64,000 bases of DNA from Nemopilema nomurai. Its lineage: Eukaryota > Cnidaria > Scyphozoa > Rhizostomeae > Rhizostomatidae. The notes below the pieces were generated by a model. It did not search any database. It saw only the letters and a list, made by a program, of their open reading frames with translations, and had not been told where the DNA came from. This document shows, one piece after another, positions 34,006-46,500 of this stretch; the stretch's first letter is position 1; each line of letters begins with the position of its first letter. Both the position numbers and the translations under genes were made by a program. The stretch covers positions 310,001 through 374,000 of the forward strand of contig ML133412.1 of NCBI GenBank assembly GCA_003864495.1. Reading direction: 5' to 3'.

Positions 34006-37004
34006 TGTTTATAGGGTACAAAAACCTCAAGTTTTTGTTGCACTTAAATCTCATGTTAGTTGCTAATGCGACTGTTTAAATTACAAAGTACACTATTCAA
34101 CCTTACCCATCTCTTTTCTCGTCAGGAAATGTAAGGTTTTGATTCTACGCGCACTATGATATTGAATGTTTTAAAGATTTAAGTGGCTTATATACTCCAT
34201 GATACAGGAGGTTTCGCATACTCTTTGAGGTGCAACTTTGTGGGTTGTGGGTAGCACTTCTGAAATGCTGAACACCCCTGTGCATCCGCGGCTCATTCAT
34301 GTTGTATATATTTATTTCATACTTAATCTCAAACTATAGTATTTGCCTTGGCTTTTCAACAACCATGTCATCTAACAAGGAAATCTAGATAGCCTGTATT
34401 TCAGACAGCGCCGTAACCGGGCATCTGTAAAAATGAGGCAATGTTTTCCTTCTCTGTTCTATAGAATTCAGTCCAAAAGATAATGATGCTCTCTGAGCAA
34501 AAGAAACTTACTGGACTATAAAGGTTGCATAAACAATTTTCTTTGCAGTTCTGTCAGCTCAAACTTCATGTATTCGTTGACCCAACGCTAGAAGCCAAAT
34601 CTCTACTCGGCAGCTGCCATTCCAGTCTATGCTGAATGGTTTTGAAGAAAGCTTTCCGCTAGTATGCAGAATAACGTTTGTTGAAGAAATAATATTGGCC
34701 TAATTGTAGCAAACTTCAAATGCTCCTAATCGAAAGATACTTTGTTGCCCAGAGGGACTTTCTGCTTTTGTTCTAAGCAGAGGGACTTTGTATACATGAG
34801 AAAGTAGCACCGTCGCCTTTGGCCTGAAACAGCACACTTGGAATACAGAGTTCCCATGAGGTCGCTGGCCTTCGCATGTCTGAATAACAGAAGGGAAAAA
34901 ACAATATGGTCCACAGCCAGCAATAAAGAAAGCGCATAAATTCAAAAGGACAGTAATTAAAGCGGCGCAAATGTTGTTGCTATTCTCTATCATATATGCA
35001 ATAGGCAATAGCTTTCCTCAGTAAACATGATTGTTACACCGTTGTTGTGAATTGATAAATCCAATTAGAATTGGTTTGACTCAACTGGTTGTATCACACC
35101 AGCCTCGATTCAGTAACTCCACTCTCTTAGGGTTGTTCCGTACAATCAACTTTTACTTTCGATGTTGAAAATAGGTAATTTTGATGCCTCATATGCTTAC
35201 AAAGCCCTGCTAGACTTTCTCGAGGAGATCGACGCATATTGGCAACTAGGAGAATTGAAATCATTATCATTAGAGATTACCGCGTTTTAATTGATTTTAA
35301 AAAGGATAAAAACTGCATTCAAAGGACTCTGGATGACTAAATGCATGCCCAAAATAAGAGCAGCATGAATTTTGGAATTGAACAGAGTTGTGCTTCTTAA
35401 CCAAATTGAAATTGCATTGTTTCGCCATTCAATAAGAGGCTTAATTTTAATTCCAAAATAAGAGTTTAAATTTGCTGAAAGATCTCTGAGCATGATAGCC
35501 ATGAAATGAGGAACAAATACTCGAAATTACATTTGCTTTTCCATGATGGAGATTGAGCAAACATTTTAACACCTGCTTAAATACAATTTGCCACACTAGC
35601 AAACTTTACTTTTTACAAAAGCGCATTTTCAATCCTTATCAGTCAGAGGCGTTTTTTCTGCAGTAAAACTTGATCATTCTGGTTTGCAGTAATTTTCTTC
35701 TTGCGTCATTTCCATAACCAGCAGCTGACCATTGGACACCCACGCACTTTTCGGGATGACAATATGGTGACCTCTCCAGCTCTTCAATGCGCGGAAATTC
35801 GTTGACTCTCAAAAATTCTCCTGCCTTGTCTCCAGGACAAAGCTGGCCGAAAATGGCAGCCAGTTAATTAGCAGGAAATCTGTACACAAAAATATCTGTA
35901 AATCGATTGCATCGTCGCCAAGCTTACATGCTAAACAGCTATCAACCTTTTGGTCCTCCTACCACTCAAAACATTGCACTTAGGCAAGGGCATTGTGCAA
36001 AGAAACCGCATTTGAAGCACCAGGGGCCTTCAACAAAATAGCCGTTTATTATATAATCAAGGTCTGATTTCACTCTCTATCAGGCGTCCCAATATATCGA
36101 TTTGTACGGAACCTTGACTGAAAATCAAAAATTAGAAAAATTTTGACGTAACTAGCAAGTCCCTCTCATTTTATCATTTATCAGTGTGCATTATCATTTA
36201 TTTTTTCAGGACCGTTAATATTCAACGAAAAAAGAATAATACAAAGAATCATACACAGTAACATCGCCAATATCTTGAGCTGTGCTGTAACTAAGCTGCA
36301 TCGAGTCGACTGCACTGCCTTTTTCTTTTAAATCCCAAATTCTCTCCTTCATACACACCCTAGGCAGTCACTCTTGTAGACGAATCATGTATTGTATCAG
36401 CGCCTCAAGGAGTTTCTACCTCCATATTACATTGGTATGGGCCTTAATAAGTATATTGAAAACTGTTTTCTGCTAAGGTACTAAGTTCCTTGTTGATATC
36501 TACACACAATTTTCCCACCAAAGTATATCTGATGTCTTATGATGCATAGTTGAAATAGTTTTTTTGTTTTTGAAACTTTTTATTATAACGATATAGAAGT
36601 GATAAATGACTTAATTACTTGACAAAGGCCATTAGAATTCCAGATTTAATGATCCTATATGCTTCATAGCTGTCACAACCTATTGCTGACCAAAACTGTT
36701 ACTAATAACGAGAATATTACTAACCTTGGATTAAGCAACAGACTGTAAGACACCAAAGATATATAGATGTGTTTACGCTAAAGGTCATTATTCTTAAAGA
36801 TTCCACTTTCTCTTATTCTGCCGTTATATCTCTGTACGTACTTAAAAGCGAATTGTCTTCCGTTGAGCTACTTAGTTCAGTTACAGGCAAGTTGCAACTT
36901 GCAATATAAGAAGTACTAAATGTACAAAAAAGAAGGCGATCTTGGATATCATATTAACCTGTTCATTGCTATCAATTACAGTGTAAAACTTTGCCGAATC
37001 AGCT
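34006..37004. other. Spacer between inverted arm and matrix-protein-like gene
   Basis: Apart from a 74-codon open stretch at 35639-35862 (minus) I see no coding signal. The part nearest 37004 is the 3' flank of the minus-strand gene. Confidence 0.4.
35639..35862 (-). other. Unassigned open stretch, possible gene remnant
   Basis: About 74 codons are open, without a usable start. Composition looks protein-like, with CPGDKAGEFLRV, FPRIEELERSPYCHPEKC and WSAAGYGNDARR, and the G+C content is higher than its surroundings. I do not recognise the family. It may be a decayed transposon or an exon of an unseen gene. Confidence 0.25.
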
Positions 37005-38929
37005 TTACTTGATAAGTATAAAGCAGCTTGCGGCTTTGCTGTATGTGCCACAACCACGCCGGTGCAATCCGATTCCAATCCAACTATCTGGGCTTAAGCA
37101 TTCATCCTCAGTGTTAGCAATGAGACCAATTCTAAGCACCAACACTCCATCATCTTTTTTGACATTAAAACCTTCACGGTTGCAATTACTTTGTATCTCA
37201 CCTGGATTCAACCAGGCTATCCAAACAGATCTTCCGAAGCTGGTCGCTATGTATGCACCAGGATTGAAAATAGCAAGCAACGAGGATTTGGGTTGTGGCA
37301 CTCGTAGCCAGTTCACAGTTGGTTTTGATTCCATCACACCGATGCATATTTCGTCGAATGAAATATGGCTGAAAGCAGGAAACTTTGCTTCCTCATCAAA
37401 GAACGACTTGATTCCCAACTCCGTGTTGTTTACAGCATCATTTGACCAGTATGGTGAATCCACACGAAAAGTATCCTTGATGAAAGGTTCGAAGACTTAA
37501 ATAAGAAAGAATATACTCTCAAGTATCATGTTAACATTTATAGCAAGAAATAACCAGGGCTGCCATTTCTGATTGCATTGGAATCGTGTCAATAAAGTGC
37601 AAACGAACAAAATATAGAAACACAGGGGAAACTAAGCAAGCTTTTCATCAAATTTCGCTGGTTCAGAAAAATATTTAAAGAAGCTTGCTCTCTCTAGCAT
37701 ACAAATCTGTAAAAAACAGCAAGCCTTAGGAGAATTTTTTTAAGTATTCTGAATGTGCTGGATATCTGAATGTGCAAGAAAAGTAGCCTGGTACCCTTGT
37801 TCCGTCAATTTTCATTGCAAGTGTCCAACCCCCTCCTCCACAGTTAGGAATTTCACTCATGTTGCAAAAGTGAGGACCGGATTCCAGTTGATAGACTCCA
37901 GACACCGCATCCCTGTGCTCCAGAAGAACTTCTTTGCAGCTCTTAAAAACTGTCGATGGAATTTTACAACTACTACCACCACAATTCAATGAATGAAATG
38001 GATTTTCTATGGACTATGAAGTTAATTGTAGCGATTTTGGTTTTGACACGACATCTCGTTACTGAAAAATGCTTCGACCAGAACAAACATAAGTTTTTCT
38101 ACTATCAAGATTCTTTATAAGAGTAAATGAATAAGAATGAAGGATGTAAGAATGTAACGGGAAAGGTAAAACTCACTTTTCTGTTTCCTTAGTAAAGACT
38201 CCTAGAATAAAGTGAAAAAGCTCATTAGACATTCTCTTATCTTACGACAAAGCTTTGCTGTTTAGAGAATAACAATAGACCAAAATGTGCTTTGTTGAGG
38301 TCCAGCAAGGTGTTTGGGTTCAGTCAATTCAGTTCTTCTATCCAAAGAAAAGTTTAGTGGTCAATGTACCACTCTAAAACAGCATTTGTGCATGAACTGC
38401 TGGCATGGATTTTGGGGTGCTTGAATAGCACTGCTCTAAATCAAGCCATCTTTAGATGCTTTGAACCGATTAAAAATCATAACATTGTGAATAAGTTTTA
38501 CCATCTACGTTTTGGCAATAACTAAATGATTTTTTGTGTGTTGCACGCCCTCAAATGTATCACCTATTGAATGAGCCTAAAATAAAATGCAACGAACATC
38601 ATAAGAGTCAGTTTCTGAAACAAAACCACCTTCATAACAACTGATTTCCAGCTCTTTGCCGCTTCACTCCCTTGGCATTGACCACCGATAAACACTTCGC
38701 AATTTCCTTTGGTGTCACCTCGGTGTCTGTAGTTGATCGTGCTGCATTTTTCACTGGCCATGCATCTGTGAATACATTGGATTTCACTCGGCATTGTGTA
38801 AACTCTCTTTACCGAATCAAGACATGACGACTTTTTCCCATAAGAGACATCTGAGACGAATCTTTGCTTGCTTTCGGAATATTGAATGATACAGAATAAA
38901 ATATAGATACATACAGTTGCAGATGTCAT
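37005..38929 (-). CDS. Secreted PAN/apple plus fibrinogen-like protein (skeletal organic matrix protein 5-like)
   Basis: Exons 38929-38630, 38013-37795 and 37475-37005 join in frame to 329 residues. The first exon encodes a signal peptide (about residues 1-20) and a PAN/apple domain with six cysteines. The second has SCKIPSTVFKSCKEVLL, SGVYQLESG, FCNMSE and GGGGWTLAMKIDGTR, the start of a fibrinogen-like (FReD) fold. The third continues DTFRVDSPYWSN, FDEICIGV, TSFGRSVWIAWL, CNREGFNV, RIGLIAN and ends FILIK. This architecture is a cnidarian-expanded family often labelled 'uncharacterized skeletal organic matrix protein 5-like'; family members may act as extracellular lectins or matrix proteins, but the role is not established. 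The acceptor at 38013 is weak but keeps frame. Its promoter and first exon are duplicated in inverted orientation at 32909-34005. Confidence 0.85.
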
Positions 38930-39397
38930 TTTTAGTGCGTCTGGATTTATAATTTCCTCTATTGCACGCTAGCAGCATTTGATTACCTTCTGATTATTAT
39001 TCATGAGTGGTCCCTGCTTATAAGTCTCCTCTACAGAAAAAACAATATTGAAATTGAAAATTTTACAGAGCCATTTAGCATAACAGCAAAATGTAGGGTG
39101 ATACGGCTTTATAATCACACTTTGCATAAACATAAACACCAAGGGTTTACATAGTGCCCAAAACCTATAGCATAATTGTTTACTTATCAGAGCCTCTCGT
39201 GCAGTGCTCTCGATACAACATCCCAAACGAAGACAGAAATCGGTCCGTTTTTACTTGTTAGACAAACTACTCGTTTGAACAAGGTTAAATCTCTTCCGGA
39301 GAAATGATAGCTGGAAAGTGTACATTTTCAATCATTGCATGAGGAGGTTTGGATTTTATTTGAGTTTATATATTGTGCCTTTATTAAAAGCATGCAA
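38306..39397 (-). repeat. Right arm of the 1.1-kb inverted repeat
   Basis: Reverse complement of 32909-34005. It holds the functional copy of the promoter, first exon and start of intron 1 of the PAN plus fibrinogen-like gene. Confidence 0.92.
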
Positions 39398-40514
39398 GCT
39401 TTTATTGAGTTTTTCGCAAATGTAACTTCTAATTTCATCTCTAAAAAGTACGAATAAATGTTTTAAAATGTACGTAACAATATCTTGTTTTGGATGGGTG
39501 ACAAAAAAGTTCGTAAAAGTGACAGTAAAGGAGAAAAACCACTGCTAGGTGACCGTAATAGCAAGTCATTTCAAGATCGTTTCGTTGGGTGGTTTCAGCA
39601 ATCTTTTCTCGCCTCAACAGCTTCTTGTGACAATGCCGATAGTGGGGTAGGTACATATCCATAGAAAGTCAGCCCTTACGATTATCGATTATCAAAAATG
39701 ATACATCATAACATTATTAATAAGTTCTACAAAACAGGGCGACAGCTTTGATATGTATACCCATGAACATAGAGTCAGATTTTGCTAACATAACAAGACA
39801 ACGTAACATAAATTAGGTTTAGTACTAAAGGCCATGATTGAAAAATTACTTTTGCAGGAACCCAAATAGGCCTTGATGTTTGTAACTGGTACCGAATTTA
39901 GTTATAAGAGATTCAAAGACGAACTATAAACAAACAAGGTCCAAACTGTTCTTCTTAGGTATTGGTAAAGTCAGCAATTATATCTTTCTCATTCAAGACT
40001 CTAGCAATTACATGTTTCAAGAAAGGTATGCGTAGGCTTTTAGCCTTGAATGAGCAATGTATCAACTTCCAAGCAAAATATTCAATATTCTAAAAAAATT
40101 CTTTGGCTAAATATGAGCATTTAAAAAGTTGAAAATATTTATTGTCACTTATTTCTTGATGGAAAAGTACAGAATATACGAAACAAATCATTTCGATAAG
40201 GGTAATTCCCAGTGTTAGTAGACTTAAACATCATGAAGTTTACATTAAGAAAACCATTGGTTTATAGAATATCGACTTATCATGACAGCACAACTGTTCA
40301 CAATTTGCCTAAGGTCCAAAGGTGAACGTCGATCAGAATTAAAGGTCAACGAAGGTCAATGAAGGTCAAAGGAATGGCTTTCATTACGTCTACCTTCCCG
40401 TCTACGCTTAGGTCCATAGAATCTTCCTTCAACAGAAGAAACGGGTATTCTACCAGCTTTAATTACTATATGAAATGAGATTGTGTCATTTGATAATTAT
40501 AAAATCTCGAGGAA
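39398..40514. other. Intergenic stretch
   Basis: Probably the 3' flank of the ARHGAP1-like gene. A short run of 'aaggtcaa(c/t)g' repeats lies near 40320-40375. No coding signal is seen. Confidence 0.4.
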
Positions 40515-43500
40515 TTAATCTTTGTCTACAAAGATATCTGGAGACAAAACATCATGAGAATGGTCTAATAGCAGTTTCGTGTATGTGTTTATTTTTGCCA
40601 TTGACGTTAGTGACGCCGTTTCATGTTTGGACCACATGAGATTCGGACCAAAGATGATTGCCAGGTTACCGGTGGACATCCTGTTCTCCGCCGAATTTTG
40701 CACCACCTAAAAATTATAGGGAGTAATTAAGAGTAGTAGCTGAGCCCTGTTAACGAAATACGCGGTGCGAGGATGGCTCAGTGGTTAGAGGCGCAGACTA
40801 CGGACCCAAGGGTCAGTGGTTCGAGTCCCTGGCATGACCAAACTTTCACCCAGGGTGAGGAGAGTTGCCAGCTCTCTGTAATTCCAGGCATAAGGAATCA
40901 CGAGGTGTGGTCACATCGAGAGGAAGGACCAGGACACTGCTCGATAAGCTCAAGCTTCGGATGCAAGGTAGAAACAAATCAAATCAAATACGCACTAGAG
41001 GAAATGGTTTGCAAAATATACTTTGTCTTTAATATATGGGGTGAACGCATCATAGTTCGTTTCAAACAAAACCAGAATCAGGAGACAAGTATTTATAAAG
41101 TACAGAGAAGTGAAGAGAGTGGTGGAGAGAGCAGCACAGGCTTCGAATATGTGTAAGTATATGTAGGCACCTCGGCATGGCTTCTGGAAGAGAAAATGGT
41201 CAAAGCACTGACAGTGGGCTGGGTCCTATGCTATAATATTAGCAGATTCCAATTCACTCCAGTCTACCTTACGAGTTGCTTTTTGAGTCTACGGAGAGAC
41301 TTCTGGGGTGTGACTTCAGGAGGAGTAAATCTATCGTCCTTTGGGGGACTTGTGCCAACCAGGGACTGAGCTGTTCTTCAACTCAACTGAAGGGGAATTT
41401 TGCGAGTTAAAACTTAATCATAAGGGAAATTTACTGTTGCAGAGGAATAGAAGAAATAGAGCATCACTAACTGCGCTTCCGTAAACTGATTTTAAGTCAA
41501 GGAGGCTTTCAAGATTTTTTCACATAAACACATCCTTGTAGGCGCGTAGAACGCAAACAAAAGCGTAGGAAACAGATGAGAGCGTAGAAAACGGGTACGA
41601 GAAAGCACATAGGAGCATAGAACGCAGACAAGAGTGTAGAACGCAAAGAAGGGCTTAGTAAGCAGATGAGGGCGAAGAATGCAGTTAAGAGCGTAGAACA
41701 CAGACATGTGTATATAACGCGGAGAAGTGTAACTAACGCAGACAAGAGCGTACAACGCAGTTAAGAGCGTAGGACGCAGATAGGATTGAGTTTACGCACC
41801 TGCTCAAGAAACCGGATGATGTATGTAAGTACGGTGTAGTTATCCTTGGGTAGACATCTTTTCATCTCAACTCGCATGCTTTCAACCCTTTGGTCTTGCG
41901 GCATCGCTAAAAAATCAGAAAAAGCAACTTCAAATTGCCTGGCTTGTAAATTTACTTAAATGGGTCAAATAACTTGCTAAAATTCAACTGCTTCATATCA
42001 AATATATCAGCAGTCCTATTCCTAATTCCAAAAACTTTCTAAATTTTAAACTCTCCAGAATATATAGCCTTGGTCACGTACCAAAGCCACGGAACAATGT
42101 TCACATATTCTGTTAAAGACTGATCTTTAAAGGTACCAAGGACATTGAAGGTAAGAATTAAACTAGTTCCGCTTTCTCTTGTCATTGTGAAGTTTTGTAC
42201 CGCAAAGCACTTGCTCAAAGAATTAAATGTAAAACGGGTCCTAGTTAAAGGGGTAACACAGCTTCTTAACATTACAGCAAGACGTTAGGTCTTAACAGAA
42301 AAACAGACGCAAAATTTTGCCTCGAAATATGAAGGTAAGAATAGTTTCACCTCTAATCATGAGCATACACAAGCTTAAAACAAGCGTAAATTTGAAGATA
42401 AAGCGTTACCACAGATGTCGGCTGCTACGTCGTAGAATTCGAACGTCAGAAGTGGTTCAGGCATTTCTCTTAGGAACTTTTTAATCAAAACAGCAGGGGC
42501 ATGAACATCCGTGGGATCGAAGACAACATTTTCACCTGGACGTAAAAAGGTTTTTACTTAGAATTTCGTAAATCTGTCATAAATGCCATGTCGTAAATCG
42601 ATGTCGTAAATGCGTCATAAAAATGGAATGAAAATTTTAGAAACAATTCGCGTGTAAAGAAAGCTCAAACATGTGACACGCCCTTCAGATATGATTGAAC
42701 TCATTGCCCTCACCCTATGACGTCATTATGAGGCACAGAGACGTTTTAATTCAAATTGACCAGAGTAAATAGCTACGTAATAATGAAGATGAAGTCTAAA
42801 TAAAATAATATACACTATGTTTAGATAATAGTGTAATATTTAGTTTAATAATTATATAACATGGTAACCAAATGTAATATAAAGACAATTAGTTTACAAC
42901 ATATATGTAATATAAAGACAATTAGTTTACAACCTATATGTAATATATAGACAATTATGTTACAATCTATACTTAATATAAAGACAATTGTGTTATAACC
43001 TATATATACGTAATATAAAGACAATTATTCGACCACCCATATGTAATATAAAGACAATTATGTAACAACCATGATTGAATTTCCGTTTTAGCTCTTCTAC
43101 TGTCGTGCTGAGTGGAGATCGTCGAAAAATGCCCTCGGTGGTCAGTGCTAAAGACGCAGGGAAATTTTATCAGTCGGCTATACGACATAATCTCAACAGA
43201 AGTAATAATAAGATCCATCAGCTCGTCATACATGCTTTTAAAAACTTGAACAACTCTCAAATCCAATATTGATGATTAAAAGAAAAGCAGAACCAGGCAC
43301 CGCGGAGCGTTGAGAAAAGTGGGGGGTCTAAAAAGTGGGGGGGGGGGGGCTAAAACCATTGAAAAATAGGCTTTATTGGTAGTTTATTACTTAATATTTG
43401 ACATTTTTTGCAAAATGTGGGGGTGGGGGTGGGGGTAAAGCCCCCTCAGCCCCCCGCTCTGCGGTGCCCGAGAACATGGTTTTGAAAGTAAAATGTCTGT

Positions 43501-46500
43501 CCATTGTTAGAGGTAATAAGTATGTGGGTGATTCCGATAACAACTCGAGATTGTCTCATAATTCCATTTGGTAAAACATTAAGCTTTTGGTAAACTTTCA
43601 AATCAAAAACAAAATCGTAACATAACGAGAAAGATATTTCAACGACGGATATGGATGACTTTCACTGGCTCGGCTCCAAGGTTATTAAAAAAAGCCTGTA
43701 AGATTGATAAAACACTGGGGTATTTCATGCGGATCCCCAGTGGCAGTGAAACACAAAGTACTGGAGACGGGGGAAGTTGACCCCTCTTATCCTGTGATGT
43801 CTCTATTTGATGCACTATGACGTATTGTACTACGAAACGTTAGTCAGAAAGAGGCGCATTATACCGTGTTGGCGCAGAAATTCGACGCACGCCTTCACAA
43901 CAATTGGAATAGGATCAGCAACACCATTCTCGATCAACCTGCAAAGAGGAAAAAGGAGGAGTAGCTGGGAGGTACAATCGTGACAGGAAAATATGACGTC
44001 ATAATATGTGTTTATTGAAGTCAAGAAGTCACGTGTATTTCATGAAGTCACGAAAATTTAAAGTCACAATGTATGTTTATTGAAGTCAAGAAGTCACGTG
44101 TATTTCACGAAGTCACGAAAATTTGACGCCACGATGTATGTTTATTGAAGTCAAGAAGTCACGTGTATTTCATGAATTCACGAAAATTTGACGCCACGAT
44201 GTATGTTTATCTTTCAGTCCTCTTTTCTTATGACACGAATTCAAATGACACTTCAAGTAGCTGCATGTGAAAACACTGAAGCCTATTGCAATCTCAATCC
44301 CTTACTTTCACATATTTCAGTAGAGAGCAATCGACAATTGATAGTCTATATAAACTTGACAAGGTTTAAAGATGTCTCATGAGACAAGGCGAAATTTGCA
44401 GTGCTTGTTAGACTTGAACGAAGACGATATAACGTATGTCAAATTTGTCTGATTACAGCCTACGAAACACATTAGCCATGTAAATGGCTCTAACTTATTC
44501 CAGAGACATAACAGGTACAAATGAAGCGTATTTCCTCGAGATTTATACATTTAAAAGCAAATAATTAGCGTCACCTACGTTGCTAAACTTAGACCAAATT
44601 GTTGAGTTTTCGGTAATTCTGCCTGGACGTAAAATGATGACGTCGCGGGAGCTGGCTTCGCTTTGCCCTTGGCCATTAGTATTTCATCGTGCCTAAAACA
44701 CGTTTGAGAAGGTAAAGTTACTTTGTTTAAATCGCATCTGAATTCTATTTGCAATACTCCAATGCATGTACCTTATCGAGCCGGTAGCTAGAATAGGCAG
44801 AAGACTATAGAAGAACGTTGTTGCCTACATGCACCAAAATTAGTAGTGAAAGCCACAAAATACTGTTCTTTTTAAATTTGGAGTATTGATTGATTCCATT
44901 AGAAAACTTCCATGTGATGGACACTACTGCATCCAGCATCCAGCAAGAAAAGAACAAGAAGAATAACAATAATCAGAACAATCGAAGCAATCACAACGAT
45001 CGCAAATAACTAGATGGATCAGAACGATCAGGGCAATCAAAGCAATCACAACAAATAGATGAATCAGAATGATAACAGCAATCAAAGCAATCACAACAAC
45101 TAGATGAATCAGAATGATCAGAGCAATCGAAGCAATCACAATAGCCGAAAATAACCAGATGAATCGGAACGATCAGAGCAATCAAAGCAATCACAACAAC
45201 TAGATGAATCAGAATGATCACAGCAATCGAAGCAATCACTATAACCACAAATAACCAGATGAATCAGAACGATCAGAGCAATCAAAGCAATCACAACAAA
45301 TAGATGAATCAGAATGATCACAGCAATCGAAGCAATCACAATAACCACAAATAACCAGATGAATCGGAACGATCAGAGCAATCAAAGCAATCACAACAAT
45401 CGCAACAACTAGGTAAAGCAATGAAATCAGAGCTACAAAAGCAACCAAAGCAACTTAACATTCACAACAATCGAAACATTCACCCTAATAGATCTGTGCA
45501 CAAAAAGTTTTTGAAAAGTGATAGAAGTCGAACGCGGATCATAAATTACTCCGTGTAATGCGACGGTTTTGTGTTATATTTAATAAAAATTGCCACAATG
45601 TGCAAACTTAAACATCATTTCTTAAACTTTGCGAACTTATTTTTGGCAGGATGCGGTTTTCTACCTTCCGCAAACCAACCCTTCTCTACCTTATGCAAAC
45701 GAGAATCGTCCATGGAAATATGCATATAACAGAATGCATTGACTCACTCACTCTCTAACATCCCGTGGTATGTCCAATTGGCCAAGTCTTATGTACTGTA
45801 TGAGTTCGTCCAGTCTACTCATGTTATGAATCTTCTTTCCGAATTTCTTGCTGCAATAAACGACAAACATATTCTCCGTGAAGAAAACTCAAACATGAAA
45901 TATGTATAAAGCAGGGTAAAATTTGAATTGACGCCTTACTGATGAAAAGGAATCAACCCAAGAAAATAATCTTATCAATGGATCAAAATGTAAATCATGC
46001 GTGCAAATGATCAATATGTAAATGATCTAAAGGAGATTTAGAAGTAAAAAATTGTTCAAAAATGTTGTCAATCTTTGAAGTTTTTATAAAAAGTTGCCAG
46101 ATAAACGAATTTATAAAAGACAAAAATCAAGAAAAATTTCATGAGGAGTTATATAAGCAAACCTTAGAAACGGCTGCATTATTGCATAAGCGACTTTTAT
46201 GAAGTTACTCGGGTGTACGACATAAAATGCCTTAATGTTTTTCTTGTACCTAGAACAGAAAAAAGTATTATATATGTTGAGTAGTAAGAAAATGTGGATG
46301 CTTGGAAACGGCGTTCGATTCAGGCCCAATCCTAAAATGGCAAAACGCTAACAAGGCAAATACTGGTAAAAATAGCAAGTGCTTTGTGGGTAGCATGCGA
46401 ACCTTGCCCAATCAAAAAGATGATTGCCAGTCCGTAAAGTTTTGTTACGCTATCTACAAAGACTAAAAAGTGGCCTAGAAAATAAAATGTTTCTAGAAAA

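Noticed and set aside
40766..40839. A functional tRNA gene
   Set aside because: A and B boxes are present, but the acceptor-stem halves do not pair, and a non-tRNA body with a repeat tail follows, so it is a SINE.
43075..43272. Plus-strand 65-codon frame beginning [11 protein letters not shown]
   Set aside because: It is the complement of the arginine-finger exon of the ARHGAP1-like gene (43147-43070, minus) and its intronic flank.
44924..45448. Overlapping Ile/Leu/Cys-rich open frames on the minus strand that look like membrane proteins
   Set aside because: They are read through the 45/55-bp minisatellite in an intron; the hydrophobic pattern is a by-product of the repeat.
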